Shown piece after piece: positions 35,349 to 43,729 of a DNA stretch of 64,000 bases. The position numbers and the translations under genes were made by a program. Below the pieces are notes generated by a model, which was given only the letters and a program-made list of their open reading frames with translations, was not told the origin of the DNA and made no database searches. Source of the DNA: GCA-003244245 sp035606945 (GTDB taxonomy: Bacteria; Actinomycetota; Actinomycetes; Mycobacteriales; Pseudonocardiaceae); the NCBI GenBank assembly GCA_035606945.1, contig DATNDR010000132.1:62001-126000 (forward strand), read 5' to 3'. Every line of letters begins with the position of its first letter. The first letter of the stretch is position 1.

Positions 35349-36736
35349 GTCACCTCGCCCTCCACCCGCATCACGCTGACCACGTCGCGGACCACGTCCA
35401 AACCGGCAAGCTTGTCCACAGTAGAGCGCAGCGCGGCGTCCGGCGCGGCATGCGTGACGATCACCAGATTCGCCCCGTCCGGCACTTCCCCGGTGCTGCG
35501 GCCGGTCTGGCGCACCGCCATGATGGACACCTCGTGTTCGGCGAAGATCTGCGCCACCTGCGCCAGCACACCGGGACGATCGGCGACCTCCAGACTGATG
35601 TGGTAGCTGGTGGGGGTGTCCTCCATCGGCCGGATCGGTAGGTCGGCGTAGGCGGACTCGCGCGGCCCGTAGCCGCCCGCCACCCGGTTACGGGCGACGG
35701 CGACCAGGTCCCCGAGTACCGCGCTGGCGGTCGGCGCCCCACCGGCGCCCTGCCCGTAGAACATCAGCGCACCGGCGGCGTCCGCCTCGACGAACACCGC
35801 GTTGAAGGCCCCACCGACCGAGGCCAGCGGGTGCGACCGGGGAATCATCGCCGGGTACACCCGGGCCGAGATCGACTCGGCGCCGGAACCGTCGATCACC
35901 CGCTCGCAGATCGCCAGCAGCTTCACCGTGCGTCCCAGCTGCCGGGCCGCGATCACGTCGGCGGCGGAGACCTCGGCAATGCCTTCGCGATAGACGTCGG
36001 CGCTGGTCACTCGGGTGTGAAAGGCCAATGAGGCCAGGATCGCCGCTTTGGAGGCGGCGTCGTAGCCGTCGACGTCGGCGGTCGGGTCAGCCTCGGCGTA
36101 GCCCAGCCTGCTGGCTTCTTCCAGGGTCTCGGCGTAGCCGGCGCCGGAGGAGTCCATCGCGGACAGGATGAAGTTGGTGGTGCCGTTGACGATGCCGGTG
36201 ACCCGGGTGATCCGGTCACCGGCCAGCGACTCGCGCAGCGGGCGCAACAGCGGGATCGCCCCGGCCACCGCCGCCTCGAAGTACAGGTCGGCGCCGGCGG
36301 CGTCCGCAGCGCCATACAACTCCGGCCCGCACTCGGCGAGCAGCGCCTTATTGGCTGTCACCACACCCCGGCCGGCGCGCAACGCGTCGAGCAGCAGGGA
36401 CCGGGCCGGGTCGATGCCCCCGATCACCTCGATGACGATGTCCACGCCGTCCCGGCTGACCAGTTCGGCCGCGTCGGTGGTGAGCAGCTCGGCCGGTACC
36501 TCCGGATGCCGCCGCGGGCGCCGCACCGCTACCCCGACCAGCTGCACCGGAGCGCCGACGCGCGCAGCGAGTTCATCCGCCTGCTCGGTGAGCAGCCGCA
36601 GCACTTCCCGGCCGACGGTGCCGCACCCCAGCAACGCCACACCGATGGGTCGGCCCTGCGAGCAGGCCTCCCGGCCATTGGGTCGGCCCTGCGAGCAGGC
36701 CTCCTGGCCAATCGGACCGTCCGGCGGCCTGCTCAT
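35345..36736 (-). CDS. hom: Homoserine dehydrogenase with repeated N-terminal leader
   Basis: 463 residues. NAD(P) site GVALLGCGTVGREVLR, catalytic region GIVNGTTNFIL and AEADPTADVDGYDA, C-terminal ACT domain (YHISLEVADRPGVLAQVA) for threonine feedback. Odd feature: residues about 10-31 are two copies of an 11-residue unit (EACSQGRPNGR, EACSQGRPIGV) encoded by a 33-bp tandem duplication placed before the Rossmann fold. ATG 36736 overlaps the lysA stop by four bases. Confidence 0.95.
   Translation of the reverse strand: MSRPPDGPIGQEACSQGRPNGREACSQGRPIGVALLGCGTVGREVLRLLTEQADELAARVGAPVQLVGVAVRRPRRHPEVPAELLTTDAAELVSRDGVDIVIEVIGGIDPARSLLLDALRAGRGVVTANKALLAECGPELYGAADAAGADLYFEAAVAGAIPLLRPLRESLAGDRITRVTGIVNGTTNFILSAMDSSGAGYAETLEEASRLGYAEADPTADVDGYDAASKAAILASLAFHTRVTSADVYREGIAEVSAADVIAARQLGRTVKLLAICERVIDGSGAESISARVYPAMIPRSHPLASVGGAFNAVFVEADAAGALMFYGQGAGGAPTASAVLGDLVAVARNRVAGGYGPRESAYADLPIRPMEDTPTSYHISLEVADRPGVLAQVAQIFAEHEVSIMAVRQTGRSTGEVPDGANLVIVTHAAPDAALRSTVDKLAGLDVVRDVVSVMRVEGEVT
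36647..36712. repeat. 33-bp tandem duplication in hom 5' end
   Basis: Two adjacent copies (36647-36679 and 36680-36712) that share the 25 bases starting GGGTCGGCCCTGCGAGCAGG and differ at a few positions after. In frame; adds 11 residues per copy to the Hom leader. Confidence 0.9.
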
Positions 36737-38154
36737 GAGATCTCCAGGGACAGCAGGTCGGCCATCGTCTCGCGGCGCAGCAGCAGCCGGTGCGTGCCCT
36801 CGCGCACGGCGACCACCGCCGGGCGAGGTAGCAGGTTGTACCGGCTGGACATGGAATAGCAGTACGCACCGGTGCTGGCGACCGCCAGCAGATCACCCGG
36901 GGCCAGGTCATCGGGCAGCCAGCAGTCCCGGACCACCACGTCACCGGACTCGCAGTGCTTGCCGACCACTCGGGACAGCGCGGCAGGAGCCTCGGACCAA
37001 CGCGACACCAGCCGGCAGTCATAGGTTGCGTCATACAGTGCCGTGCGCACGTTGTCGCTCATTCCGCCGTTCACTGAGATATAGCGGCGCTGTGTCGATG
37101 CGGCCACCGTGACCTCTTTGATGGTGCCCACCTCGTAGAGGGTTATCGTGCCAGGTCCGGCGATCGCCCGGCCCGGCTCGACGACCAGCTCTGGTATGGG
37201 TATGCCGGCGCTTCGGCAGCGGGCTTCCACGACGGCAAGCAGATGTGCAGCCAGCGTGGCCGGTCGCGGCGGGTCGTCGTCCGCGGTGTAGGCGATTCCC
37301 AGCCCTCCGCCGAGGTCCAAGGCAGCGAGGGCAGAGGCGACCTGGGGGCCGTGTTCGTCCCGGATCGACGCCAGCAGGCCGACCATCCGGTGCGCCGCGA
37401 GCTCGAAGCCGTCCGCGTCGAAAATCTGCGAGCCGATGTGGCTGTGCAGGCCCACCAGGCGCAGCCCCTGAGATTTGAGCACTCTTCGGACAGCTTCGGC
37501 GGCATCTCCGGCCGCCAGGGAGAAGCCGAATTTCTGGTCTTCGTGGGCGGTGGCGATGAACTCGTGGGTATGCGCCTCGACGCCCACGGTCGCCCTGATC
37601 AGCACGGGTTGCACCACGGCGTGCCGGCGGGCGATGTCGTCGAGCCGGGCGATCTCCAGGAAGGAGTCCAGCACCACCGCACCGACGCCGGCCGTCACGG
37701 CGGCGATCAGCTCGTCAGCGGACTTGTTGTTGCCGTGCATCGCGATCCGGGCCGCGGGGAACCCGGCGTGCAGCGCCAGGGCGAGCTCGGTGCCGGTGCA
37801 CACGTCCAGACTCAGACCCTGTTCAGCCACCCAGCGCGCGACCTCGGTGCACAGGAAGGCCTTGGCCGCGTAGTGCACGCGGTGCGGGGCGCCGAAGGCG
37901 GCGGCGTGTTCGGCGCAGCGGGCCCGGAAGTCCGCTTCGTCGACGACGAACAGCGGCGTGCCGTAAGCCTCAGCGAGTTCACCGACTTCGACGCCGGCCA
38001 GCCGCACTGCACCGTCGTCGCCGCGGTGCGCCCCGCGGGGCCACACCGCCGGGTGCAACACGTTCAACTCGGCGGCACCAGCTGGGCGCGGGCCGGCGGT
38101 CGAGACTCGGGCCAGCACGTCGGCATGGCGTGGCCCGGCCGGGTGCGCTCTCAC
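36733..38154 (-). CDS. lysA: Diaminopimelate decarboxylase
   Basis: 473 residues; final step of lysine synthesis. PLP Lys in HYAAKAFL, GLHSHIGSQIFD, EPGRAIAGPGT, and the second-subunit Cys in GKHCESGDVV. GTG 38154 gives a leader slightly longer than in M. tuberculosis, overlaps the upstream stop (GTGA), and has GGAG six bases upstream. Translationally coupled to the ArgS-like gene. Confidence 0.95.
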   Translation of the reverse strand: MRAHPAGPRHADVLARVSTAGPRPAGAAELNVLHPAVWPRGAHRGDDGAVRLAGVEVGELAEAYGTPLFVVDEADFRARCAEHAAAFGAPHRVHYAAKAFLCTEVARWVAEQGLSLDVCTGTELALALHAGFPAARIAMHGNNKSADELIAAVTAGVGAVVLDSFLEIARLDDIARRHAVVQPVLIRATVGVEAHTHEFIATAHEDQKFGFSLAAGDAAEAVRRVLKSQGLRLVGLHSHIGSQIFDADGFELAAHRMVGLLASIRDEHGPQVASALAALDLGGGLGIAYTADDDPPRPATLAAHLLAVVEARCRSAGIPIPELVVEPGRAIAGPGTITLYEVGTIKEVTVAASTQRRYISVNGGMSDNVRTALYDATYDCRLVSRWSEAPAALSRVVGKHCESGDVVVRDCWLPDDLAPGDLLAVASTGAYCYSMSSRYNLLPRPAVVAVREGTHRLLLRRETMADLLSLEIS

Positions 38155-39290
38155 ATCCGCTCCGGCGCGCTGACGCCGAGCAGGCCCAAGCCGTTGGCCA
38201 GCACCTGGCGGGTCGCCTCGCACAGCGCTAATCGGGCGGCGTGCAGTGGGCCGGGTTGCTCGTCGCCCAGCGGCAGCGCCCGGCACGTGCCGGCGAAGTT
38301 GTGGTAGGCGCCAGCGAGTTCTTCCAGGTAACGGGCCACCCGGTGCGGCTCGCGCAGCGCCGCGGCCGCGGCCACGGTGCGGGGAAATTCACCCAGCGTG
38401 CGGATCAACTCACCTTCCCTGTGGTGGTCGAGCAGCCGGAGTTGAGCGCCCGAGCACCTGATCCCGAGATCGGCGGCGTTACGGGCCAGCGACGCCAGCC
38501 GGGCGTGTACGTACTGTACGGCGAACACCGGATTGTCGTCGGTCCGTTTCGACCAGACGGTGAGGTCGATATCGATCGGCGAGGCGTACGGCCACCGGAT
38601 CAGTGCGTAGCGCGCGGCGTCCACCCCGACTGCCTCGACGAGGTCTGCCATGGTGGTCGTCCGCTTGCCCGACTGCACGCCGGCGCCTGGGTGCACCAGG
38701 CGCACCTGCCGGCCGGACAGCATCTCGACGGTGGCCCACTCGTCGCCCGGTGTGCCGTCATGGTCTGCGCCGAGCAGGTAGATCCACACGTCGGGGGCTT
38801 CTTGGATCACCGCAGCGCCCGCGAAGGCGAGGATGCGGTCCAGCGCGTCGCCGACCGCCACCGAGCGGGCGTCACCGAGGTGCAGTGGACCGGCGGGGTT
38901 GGACGGGACGACTGCCAGCTTGATCCGGCGGCCCACCAGCGTCTGGCCGGCTCCGAAGTTTCTACCGGCGGCGAGCACCTGCGCGAGGATCTCGCCGTGC
39001 GCATCGACCCCCAGCCGCAGATTGACCAGACCTGGTCCGCCGACCTCGGCGGTGCGCACCCCTGGTCGCTGCGCCAGCTCCTGCGCCAGCCACTCGGCGA
39101 AGTTCAGGGCTATCACGCCGGCCTTGCTTGCGGTCTGTAACGCCACATTGGTGGCGTAGTCACCGTGCCGCAGGTCGCGCGGGCGGTACACCGTCACCGG
39201 GTCCGGAAGCGCGGCCGGGTCGAGACCATGGTCGGCCAGAACGCCGTGAGCGACGGATCGGACCAGGTCGGCGAGCGCGGCGGGGGTCAC
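38151..39290 (-). CDS. nrtL: ArgS-related protein lacking the catalytic core
   Basis: 379 residues against about 550 for true arginyl-tRNA synthetase. The Add-1 N-terminus (TPAALADLVRSVAHGVL, YRPRDLRHGDYATNVALQ) and the C-terminal DALR anticodon-binding domain (ALREPHRVARYLEELAGAYH) align well, but about 160 residues between the HIGH and KMSKS regions are missing. HIGH is changed to HLGD and the MSKR motif to QSGKR. It therefore should not aminoacylate. From memory, RefSeq names such lysA-linked proteins 'ArgS-related anticodon-binding protein NrtL'. Function unknown; first gene of the lysA-hom-thrC-thrB unit. GTG start at 39290. Confidence 0.82.
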   Translation of the reverse strand: MTPAALADLVRSVAHGVLADHGLDPAALPDPVTVYRPRDLRHGDYATNVALQTASKAGVIALNFAEWLAQELAQRPGVRTAEVGGPGLVNLRLGVDAHGEILAQVLAAGRNFGAGQTLVGRRIKLAVVPSNPAGPLHLGDARSVAVGDALDRILAFAGAAVIQEAPDVWIYLLGADHDGTPGDEWATVEMLSGRQVRLVHPGAGVQSGKRTTTMADLVEAVGVDAARYALIRWPYASPIDIDLTVWSKRTDDNPVFAVQYVHARLASLARNAADLGIRCSGAQLRLLDHHREGELIRTLGEFPRTVAAAAALREPHRVARYLEELAGAYHNFAGTCRALPLGDEQPGPLHAARLALCEATRQVLANGLGLLGVSAPERM

Positions 39291-39429
39291 CTCTGTGAGT
39301 CTAGGGAGGTGCGCGAATCCGTCGGTGAGGGAGTTTGACGGCCCGGGTTCACTCCGTATTGACCGGGGGTCCTTACACTGACGCCGCGGTCTGGTGGCAG
39401 ACCCCATCGTGAGCGAGGACCAGTCAGGT

Positions 39430-40227
39430 ATGCCAAGCGGCAAGACCAGCAAGGCAGTGCGCACTGCGCGCCCGGTCGTCTCGGCGACCAAACCCAAGCC
39501 GTGGGGCACGATAGCCGCGGTTGTTGCGGTTTTGGTGTTCGCCGTCGGCATCTTCGGATACATGTTCACCCGGTACGAGGACCGTCGCGCCTTCACCCCG
39601 ACCGCTGACAACCGGGACCCCTCCACGCACATCAACGGTGTTGTCATGGAGAACTACGGTGCAGGCCGGGGGCATATCGGTCCGGACAAGCGGGTGGCCT
39701 ACGACCACAGCCCTCCTTTCGGAGGTCCGCATGACGGGACGTGGGCAGCCTGCAACGGAGTGGTCTACTCGACGCCGGTGCGTAACGAGAACATGGTCCA
39801 TGCCCTGGAGCATGGCGCGGTATGGATCGCCTACAACCCCACCAAGATCACCGGAGCGGCGCTGCAGTCACTGCGTGACCGCGTGCAGGGCTCGAACTAC
39901 CTGATGCTGTCTCCCTATCCTGGCCTGGACGCGCCGATCGCCCTGCAGTCGTGGGGACACCAGCTCAAGGTGACCGACGCCGCCGACAAGCGGATCGACC
40001 ACTTCATCCAGGCGCTGCGGCTCAACCAGTACACCTACCCGGAGATCGGGGCCAGCTGCGACGAGCTGCCCGGCCTGTTCGACCCGGCGAAACCACCACC
40101 GTTCGTCGCCGCTGCGCCCGGTCCGGACGCCGTCCCGTTGACCTTCTCCGGTGGCCGCGGTGCAGCCCCGGCGGAGGGCACCGGGTCACCTGCCCCTGGT
40201 GGCACCCCGCCCGGGCCAGGTAGCTGA
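39430..40227 (+). CDS. DUF3105 membrane-anchored protein
   Basis: 265 residues. Short basic cytoplasmic N-terminus, one membrane helix (IAAVVAVLVFAVGIFGYMF), then an extracytoplasmic DUF3105 domain with its His-rich conserved core: YDHSPPFGGPHDGTWAACNG and HALEHGAVWIAYNP. The tail is Pro/Gly-rich. Family function unknown; conserved His/Cys suggest metal binding. ATG 39430. Eight bases before the DUF305 gene, with which it is commonly paired. Confidence 0.87.
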   Translation: MPSGKTSKAVRTARPVVSATKPKPWGTIAAVVAVLVFAVGIFGYMFTRYEDRRAFTPTADNRDPSTHINGVVMENYGAGRGHIGPDKRVAYDHSPPFGGPHDGTWAACNGVVYSTPVRNENMVHALEHGAVWIAYNPTKITGAALQSLRDRVQGSNYLMLSPYPGLDAPIALQSWGHQLKVTDAADKRIDHFIQALRLNQYTYPEIGASCDELPGLFDPAKPPPFVAAAPGPDAVPLTFSGGRGAAPAEGTGSPAPGGTPPGPGS

Positions 40228-40235
40228 GCCGCGCC

Positions 40236-40973
40236 ATGGCGGAGACGATCGTGCATGGCGGGGTGGACGCTGGCAGCGCCGGGGCGCCAACCACCAGCAA
40301 GCGGCGGGCCCGGTGGGTCCGGATGATTCTGGCCGGCGGTGCGGTGCTCGCTGTGCTGCTGCTCGGTGCGGCGCTGGAAACGGCGCTGCCCCTGGTAGGC
40401 GGGGTCTCGGCGCAGTCCGAAGGCGGCACGGTGGACGTCGGGTTCGCGCAGGACATGTCAGTGCACCACCGCCAGGCGGTGCTGATGGCGGGTCTGGCAC
40501 GGGATCGCAGCGCCGATCCCGTGATCCGGTTGCTGGCCTTCGACATCGAGACCAACCAGCTCCAGCAGATCGGCCAGATGCAAGGCTGGCTCAGCTTGTG
40601 GAACGCCGCCGCATTGCCCACCGGCCGGTACATGACCTGGATGACGGGCGCCGGCTCGATGCCGGGGATGGCGGGGATGACACACGGCGGTGGGTCGGCT
40701 GGCGTGGCAACAATGCCGGGCATGGCCTCCCCCGCTGATCTGGACCGGCTCCGGGCCGCCAGCGGCGCCCAGTTCGACATGCTGTTCCTGCAGCTGATGC
40801 TGCGGCACCATCAGGGCGGGGCACCGATGGCCCATTACGCGGCGCAGCACGGCGAGATTCCCCAGGTGCGCAATCTGGCGGAGAAGATGGTCATCTCGCA
40901 GGACGCCGAGAGCGAGTACATGGCCCAGCTGATCACCCAGCGCGGCGCGCAACCGCTACCTCCAACGCGCTGA
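40236..40973 (+). CDS. DUF305 membrane-anchored protein
   Basis: 245 residues. N-terminal membrane helix (ILAGGAVLAVLLLGAALE) then a DUF305 four-helix domain with two conserved signatures, FAQDMSVHHRQAVLMA and LQLMLRHHQGGAPMA. A Met/Gly-rich linker between them (MPGMAGMTHGGG, TMPGMASP) is reminiscent of copper-handling proteins. DUF305 proteins have been linked to copper tolerance; role here inferred. Confidence 0.87.
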   Translation: MAETIVHGGVDAGSAGAPTTSKRRARWVRMILAGGAVLAVLLLGAALETALPLVGGVSAQSEGGTVDVGFAQDMSVHHRQAVLMAGLARDRSADPVIRLLAFDIETNQLQQIGQMQGWLSLWNAAALPTGRYMTWMTGAGSMPGMAGMTHGGGSAGVATMPGMASPADLDRLRAASGAQFDMLFLQLMLRHHQGGAPMAHYAAQHGEIPQVRNLAEKMVISQDAESEYMAQLITQRGAQPLPPTR

Positions 40974-41027
40974 CCGACACCGCGTTGGGCGTGGACGACC
41001 GGTAGCGGTACCCTCTGCAGCTGGCAA

Positions 41028-41102
41028 GCCCCCGTAGCTCAGGGGATAGAGCACCGCCCTCCGGAGGCGGGAGCGCAGGTTCGAATCCTGCCGGGGGCGC
41101 CA
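41028..41102 (+). tRNA. tRNA-Arg (CCG)
   Basis: Complete cloverleaf: acceptor GCCCCCG/CGGGGGC, D arm with GCTC...GAGC, anticodon stem CCGCC/GGCGG around loop CTCCGGA (anticodon CCG), TTCGAAT T-loop, discriminator G and encoded CCA. Its last 41 body bases (41058-41098) are the attachment core repeated at 43686 and 45135. Confidence 0.97.
41058..41098. repeat. Attachment-site core, copy 1 (tRNA 3' end)
   Basis: 41 bases from CCTCCGGAGG to CCGGGGGC, identical at 43686-43726 and 45135-45175. The sequence downstream (to about 41340) is also related to that after copy 2. Confidence 0.9.
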
Positions 41103-41270
41103 CGTCTGAACAGCCAATATCACTGTGAGTAGGCTACTTTTCGCCCTGATCTACTAGGGCGGTATTCATCCTCTACTCAGCACCGCTGGAGTGACAGACC
41201 GAGACGCCAGCGGCTCATCTCCGCTGATCAAGGCCGGTAGCACAGGTCATCCCGATACAAGAGTGACGGC

Positions 41271-41511
41271 TTAGATGAAGCCATTGATCTCGCTCCCCGG
41301 GCCGCAGCGCCATCTCCTCAACACGCTCGGCGCCGCGCGCAGTGCTTGCTGCAAGGTAAAATCGACCCGCGCGACCACGTTGTCGATTCGCCAGCCCCAA
41401 AACCTTCCGCAGAGCCCGTTCTTTCGGCGAGGGCAGCGCCAACCGGATCCCCGCATCCCCGGCGACGGACACCAACAAACCGAGCAGCATACCAACCAAA
41501 TTGATCGGCAT
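41271..41511 (-). pseudogene. Frameshifted membrane-protein gene
   Basis: One frame starts at 41511 and reads PINLVGMLLGLLVSVAGDAG...KERALRKVLGLA; the natural continuation, IDNVVARVDFTLQQALRAA, is in the next frame and ends at 41271. Together they would give about 80 residues: one membrane helix plus a basic soluble tail. A related C-terminal remnant seems present after attachment copy 2 (about 43905-43970). No family name known to me. Confidence 0.45.
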
Positions 41512-41721
41512 CCCATGCGCACTCGCGGCGCGGCGGTGTTGGGCGAGTTCAGTTCGGGTCCGATGTGCCGCGGTTAAGATCAGGTCCGACCAGCAAAGGG
41601 CCTATGGTCAGATCACCAACCACAAATCGTCTAGGCATACCCCTGTGTTGGTAGTACGCACTTGGCTGCCTACGGTCCGAGATCGGCTTCAGGATGCCGC
41701 TGGCAACCACGGTTGGACAGA

Positions 41722-42312
41722 TTAGCGCAACGAATGGCGCGCAAGTCCAGGTATCGACTCGCAACCTGTCAGAAGAGGATCCTGCTGGCAGCGCTGGGTC
41801 GGGGCTGGGTTCTTATGGTTCGCCGGTGCCGCCGGCTGTGGGCGCTGATCCTGGGGATGCTGGTCTTGTGGGTGCTGATCCTGTGGGTGCTGATCCTGTG
41901 GGTGCTGATCCTGTAGACGCGAGTTATTTTCGGCCTGCACCGCCTTGGGGTCCCACTCTGGTACGCCAGCAGACCCAGGGCCGAGGCCAGGCGCATCCCC
42001 GGGACCAGGCGCGGTCATGGGAGCAGGCACATTCGCGGAACCGGCCGCATCCGCGGCAGCGGGCGCGTTCATGGGGGCAGGCGCGTTCGCAGGAACCGAC
42101 GAAGAACCCGAGTTGAAGGTGCCAGCTCCGGGTGAATCTTCCGTTGTTTGACGACGAACTAGACCCGCTGTTGGGTCCGGTGGGGTCACCACCGCGGCCC
42201 CGGGAGATGCGGTGGCAGCAGTCGGGGCGGAGGCACCGTTGCCGCTGGTGCATCCGGCCAGAAGCACGATCAAACCGCTAGCCACAATCAAGCAGCCCCT
42301 GTGGAATCCCAT
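41722..42312 (-). CDS. Ala/Pro-rich lipoprotein with DQHPQ repeats
   Basis: 196 residues. Signal sequence with lipobox LLAGC (Cys21), then a low-complexity Ala/Pro/Gly/Ser region resembling mycobacterial cell-wall Ala/Pro proteins, then five consecutive units of DQHPQ/DQRPQ encoded by a 15-bp tandem repeat (about 41865-41915). Expected to be anchored on the outer face of the membrane. No enzymatic domain. His/Gln repeats could bind metal; speculative. Lies inside the first tRNA-Arg-associated segment. Confidence 0.7.
   Translation of the reverse strand: MGFHRGCLIVASGLIVLLAGCTSGNGASAPTAATASPGAAVVTPPDPTAGLVRRQTTEDSPGAGTFNSGSSSVPANAPAPMNAPAAADAAGSANVPAPMTAPGPGDAPGLGPGSAGVPEWDPKAVQAENNSRLQDQHPQDQHPQDQHPQDQHPQDQRPQPAAPANHKNPAPTQRCQQDPLLTGCESIPGLARHSLR
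41866..41916. repeat. 15-bp tandem repeats in the lipoprotein gene
   Basis: The unit CTGATCCTGTGGGTG (plus strand) is repeated almost perfectly three times with diverged units on the left, giving the DQHPQ repeats on the minus strand. Confidence 0.9.
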
Positions 42313-42524
42313 GCTGGCACCAACGCGTCAACGGGTCTCGCGATGCGCCGTCACCCATCACCTGGAACTAGACATGCACACGGCCACGGCCACACATGCG
42401 CGGTCCCGGGTGACGCTTGACGCGGTCCCAGCTGACGGGTGATGGGGTCAAAATCTGGTGGGTTTGTCTTTTTCCAATGCAAAAGGCGTTCGGCCCGCGG
42501 CGTCGAACACCGCGCCTATGCAGC

Positions 42525-42977
42525 CTACCAGGTCGCAGGATCTCGGAAGGGGAGGAACGCGCCGTTTAGAGTGATCTTTACTCGTGGCCCACGGTCGGTA
42601 TCTTCGCGATCCACGGATAAACTGAAATTAACGGCACTCATGATCCCGTCGCCGAACTCCTCATGGATGAGCGCCTTGATGGTCGTGCCGTAGACCTGCA
42701 GCACCTCATAGATCCGATACATCGTCGGATCCGTCGGAGGCGTCGATTCCAAACAGCCCCGAGTAGGACTCTCTTGAAGCACTGCCACCGCCTGAGTGGG
42801 CAAATCGAGGAGCCGCTGGACCTGTTCGGCTCGTTCGGCGGTGAACGGATGCTGACCGAGCAGCGCCGCTGTGGTCCACGTCTTGTCGAGGCCAAGTTTG
42901 CGAGCGAGGTCGTCAAACTTTAGGCCCTTCTCACGCATTTGTTCGATGATGTGTGTCGTCACCTGCCTGCGGTCCAT
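42525..42977 (-). CDS. cynS: Cyanate hydratase (cyanase)
   Basis: 150 residues, usual cyanase length. Catalyses bicarbonate-dependent breakdown of cyanate to CO2 and ammonia (carbamate). The catalytic triad of the E. coli enzyme (Arg96, Glu99, Ser122) is present as R88, E91 and S114 with constant spacing. The N-terminal helical DNA-binding-like domain (HIIEQMREKGLKFDDLARKL) and PFTAERAEQVQRLLDL are typical. AGGAGG precedes ATG 42977 at good spacing. No cynT carbonic anhydrase or cynR regulator is adjacent; the gene lies alone in mobile DNA. Confidence 0.95.
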   Translation of the reverse strand: MDRRQVTTHIIEQMREKGLKFDDLARKLGLDKTWTTAALLGQHPFTAERAEQVQRLLDLPTQAVAVLQESPTRGCLESTPPTDPTMYRIYEVLQVYGTTIKALIHEEFGDGIMSAVNFSLSVDREDTDRGPRVKITLNGAFLPFRDPATW

Positions 42978-43365
42978 TGCGCCTCCTGTTGAACATCCGG
43001 TTCCAGTCCAGCTACCTGGCCGCGCTTGATTATGCACCGACCCCGGTACTGGCGCTTGGTACTGCTGACGTCGCGGGGTTGTCCCGCCGCGGGGCAGTGC
43101 GCCGTCGGAGGTAATGGACACCCGTTCCTGGCAAGCCGTGGGCCTGAGAGCGGATGAACTCCACGATCTCCGGGGGTCACGTCCGGGTGCAGCTTCACTG
43201 GGGCCGAGTCAGCCCCCGCCACTCGTCGAGCAGCCCGACCATCCCAACTGCTTGAGCGACGGCGACACACAAACCGGCTAGGCAACTGTCACCGATCATC
43301 CGAAGCCAAGACGGCACCTATCACCCGAAGCCAGACATGATCGGGCTATCCATTACAGCCCGATC
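42978..43365. other. Spacer between cynS and resolvase remnant
   Basis: No gene recognised up to the hairpin 43331-43373. The cynS promoter must lie in the left part. Confidence 0.4.
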
Positions 43366-43373
43366 ATGTCTGG
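43331..43373. repeat. 17-bp perfect hairpin over resolvase start
   Basis: Arms 43331-43347 (CCAGACATGATCGGGCT) and 43357-43373 are exact complements around a 9-base loop. The right arm includes the ATG (43366) of the resolvase remnant. The right arm and loop reappear at 62846-62875. The arm resembles, but is not identical to, the GACATGGAGACATATCGGGG hairpins. Confidence 0.85.
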
Positions 43374-43442
43374 CATCTTGATCGGCTACGCCCGCTGCTC
43401 CCCCGACACCCAGGGACCTCACAGCCCAACGCCCACCACGGA
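43366..43442 (+). pseudogene. Serine resolvase N-terminal remnant
   Basis: ATG 43366 reads MSGILIGYARCSPDTQ, then after one extra G the frame continues as DLTAQRPPR. This is the N-terminus of a Tn3-type resolvase (consensus IGYARVSTDxQDLTAQR) with its catalytic Ser segment (CSPDTQ). The homology stops after about 75 bases. A second, shorter copy of the same start region lies at 62846-62895. Confidence 0.75.
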
Positions 43443-43573
43443 TCGAGATGGATGTCGCCGAGGCACATCGCAGATTCATGCTCACGGTGACGGTAACGGT
43501 GCCCGGCGAGCAGTGCACGTCACCACATGCAGGTGACGGGTGGCATGTCCTCGACCTCCAAAGGTCGCCACGC

Positions 43574-43685
43574 GTGCAAGGGTTCGTGCAATGAACCACA
43601 GGCCACCCCAGCAACTTATGACACGCTGAGCAGCCAAAACAGAACGAGAAGACGCCACAGACGGGCATGATCGGGGTTGTACCGG
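43574..43685. repeat. 112-bp block left of attachment copy 2
   Basis: About 85% similar to 45023-45134, the block left of attachment copy 3. It starts with GTGCAAGGGTTCGTGCAATG, which is also found (one change) at 43971-43991. Equivalent blocks preceding two tRNA fragments indicate two related integrated elements. Confidence 0.85.
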
Positions 43686-43726
43686 CCTCCGGAGGCGGGA
43701 GCGCAGGTTCGAATCCTGCCGGGGGC
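43686..43726. repeat. Attachment-site core, copy 2
   Basis: 41-bp identical copy of the tRNA-Arg(CCG) 3' end. The 5' half of the tRNA is missing, so no tRNA is made here. Right flank related to that of copy 1, left flank related to that of copy 3. Confidence 0.92.
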
Positions 43727-43729
43727 ACC

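Noticed and set aside
38151..39647. A normal arginyl-tRNA synthetase gene extended to 39647
   Set aside because: The catalytic core is missing and the frame upstream of GTG 39290 does not resemble ArgS.
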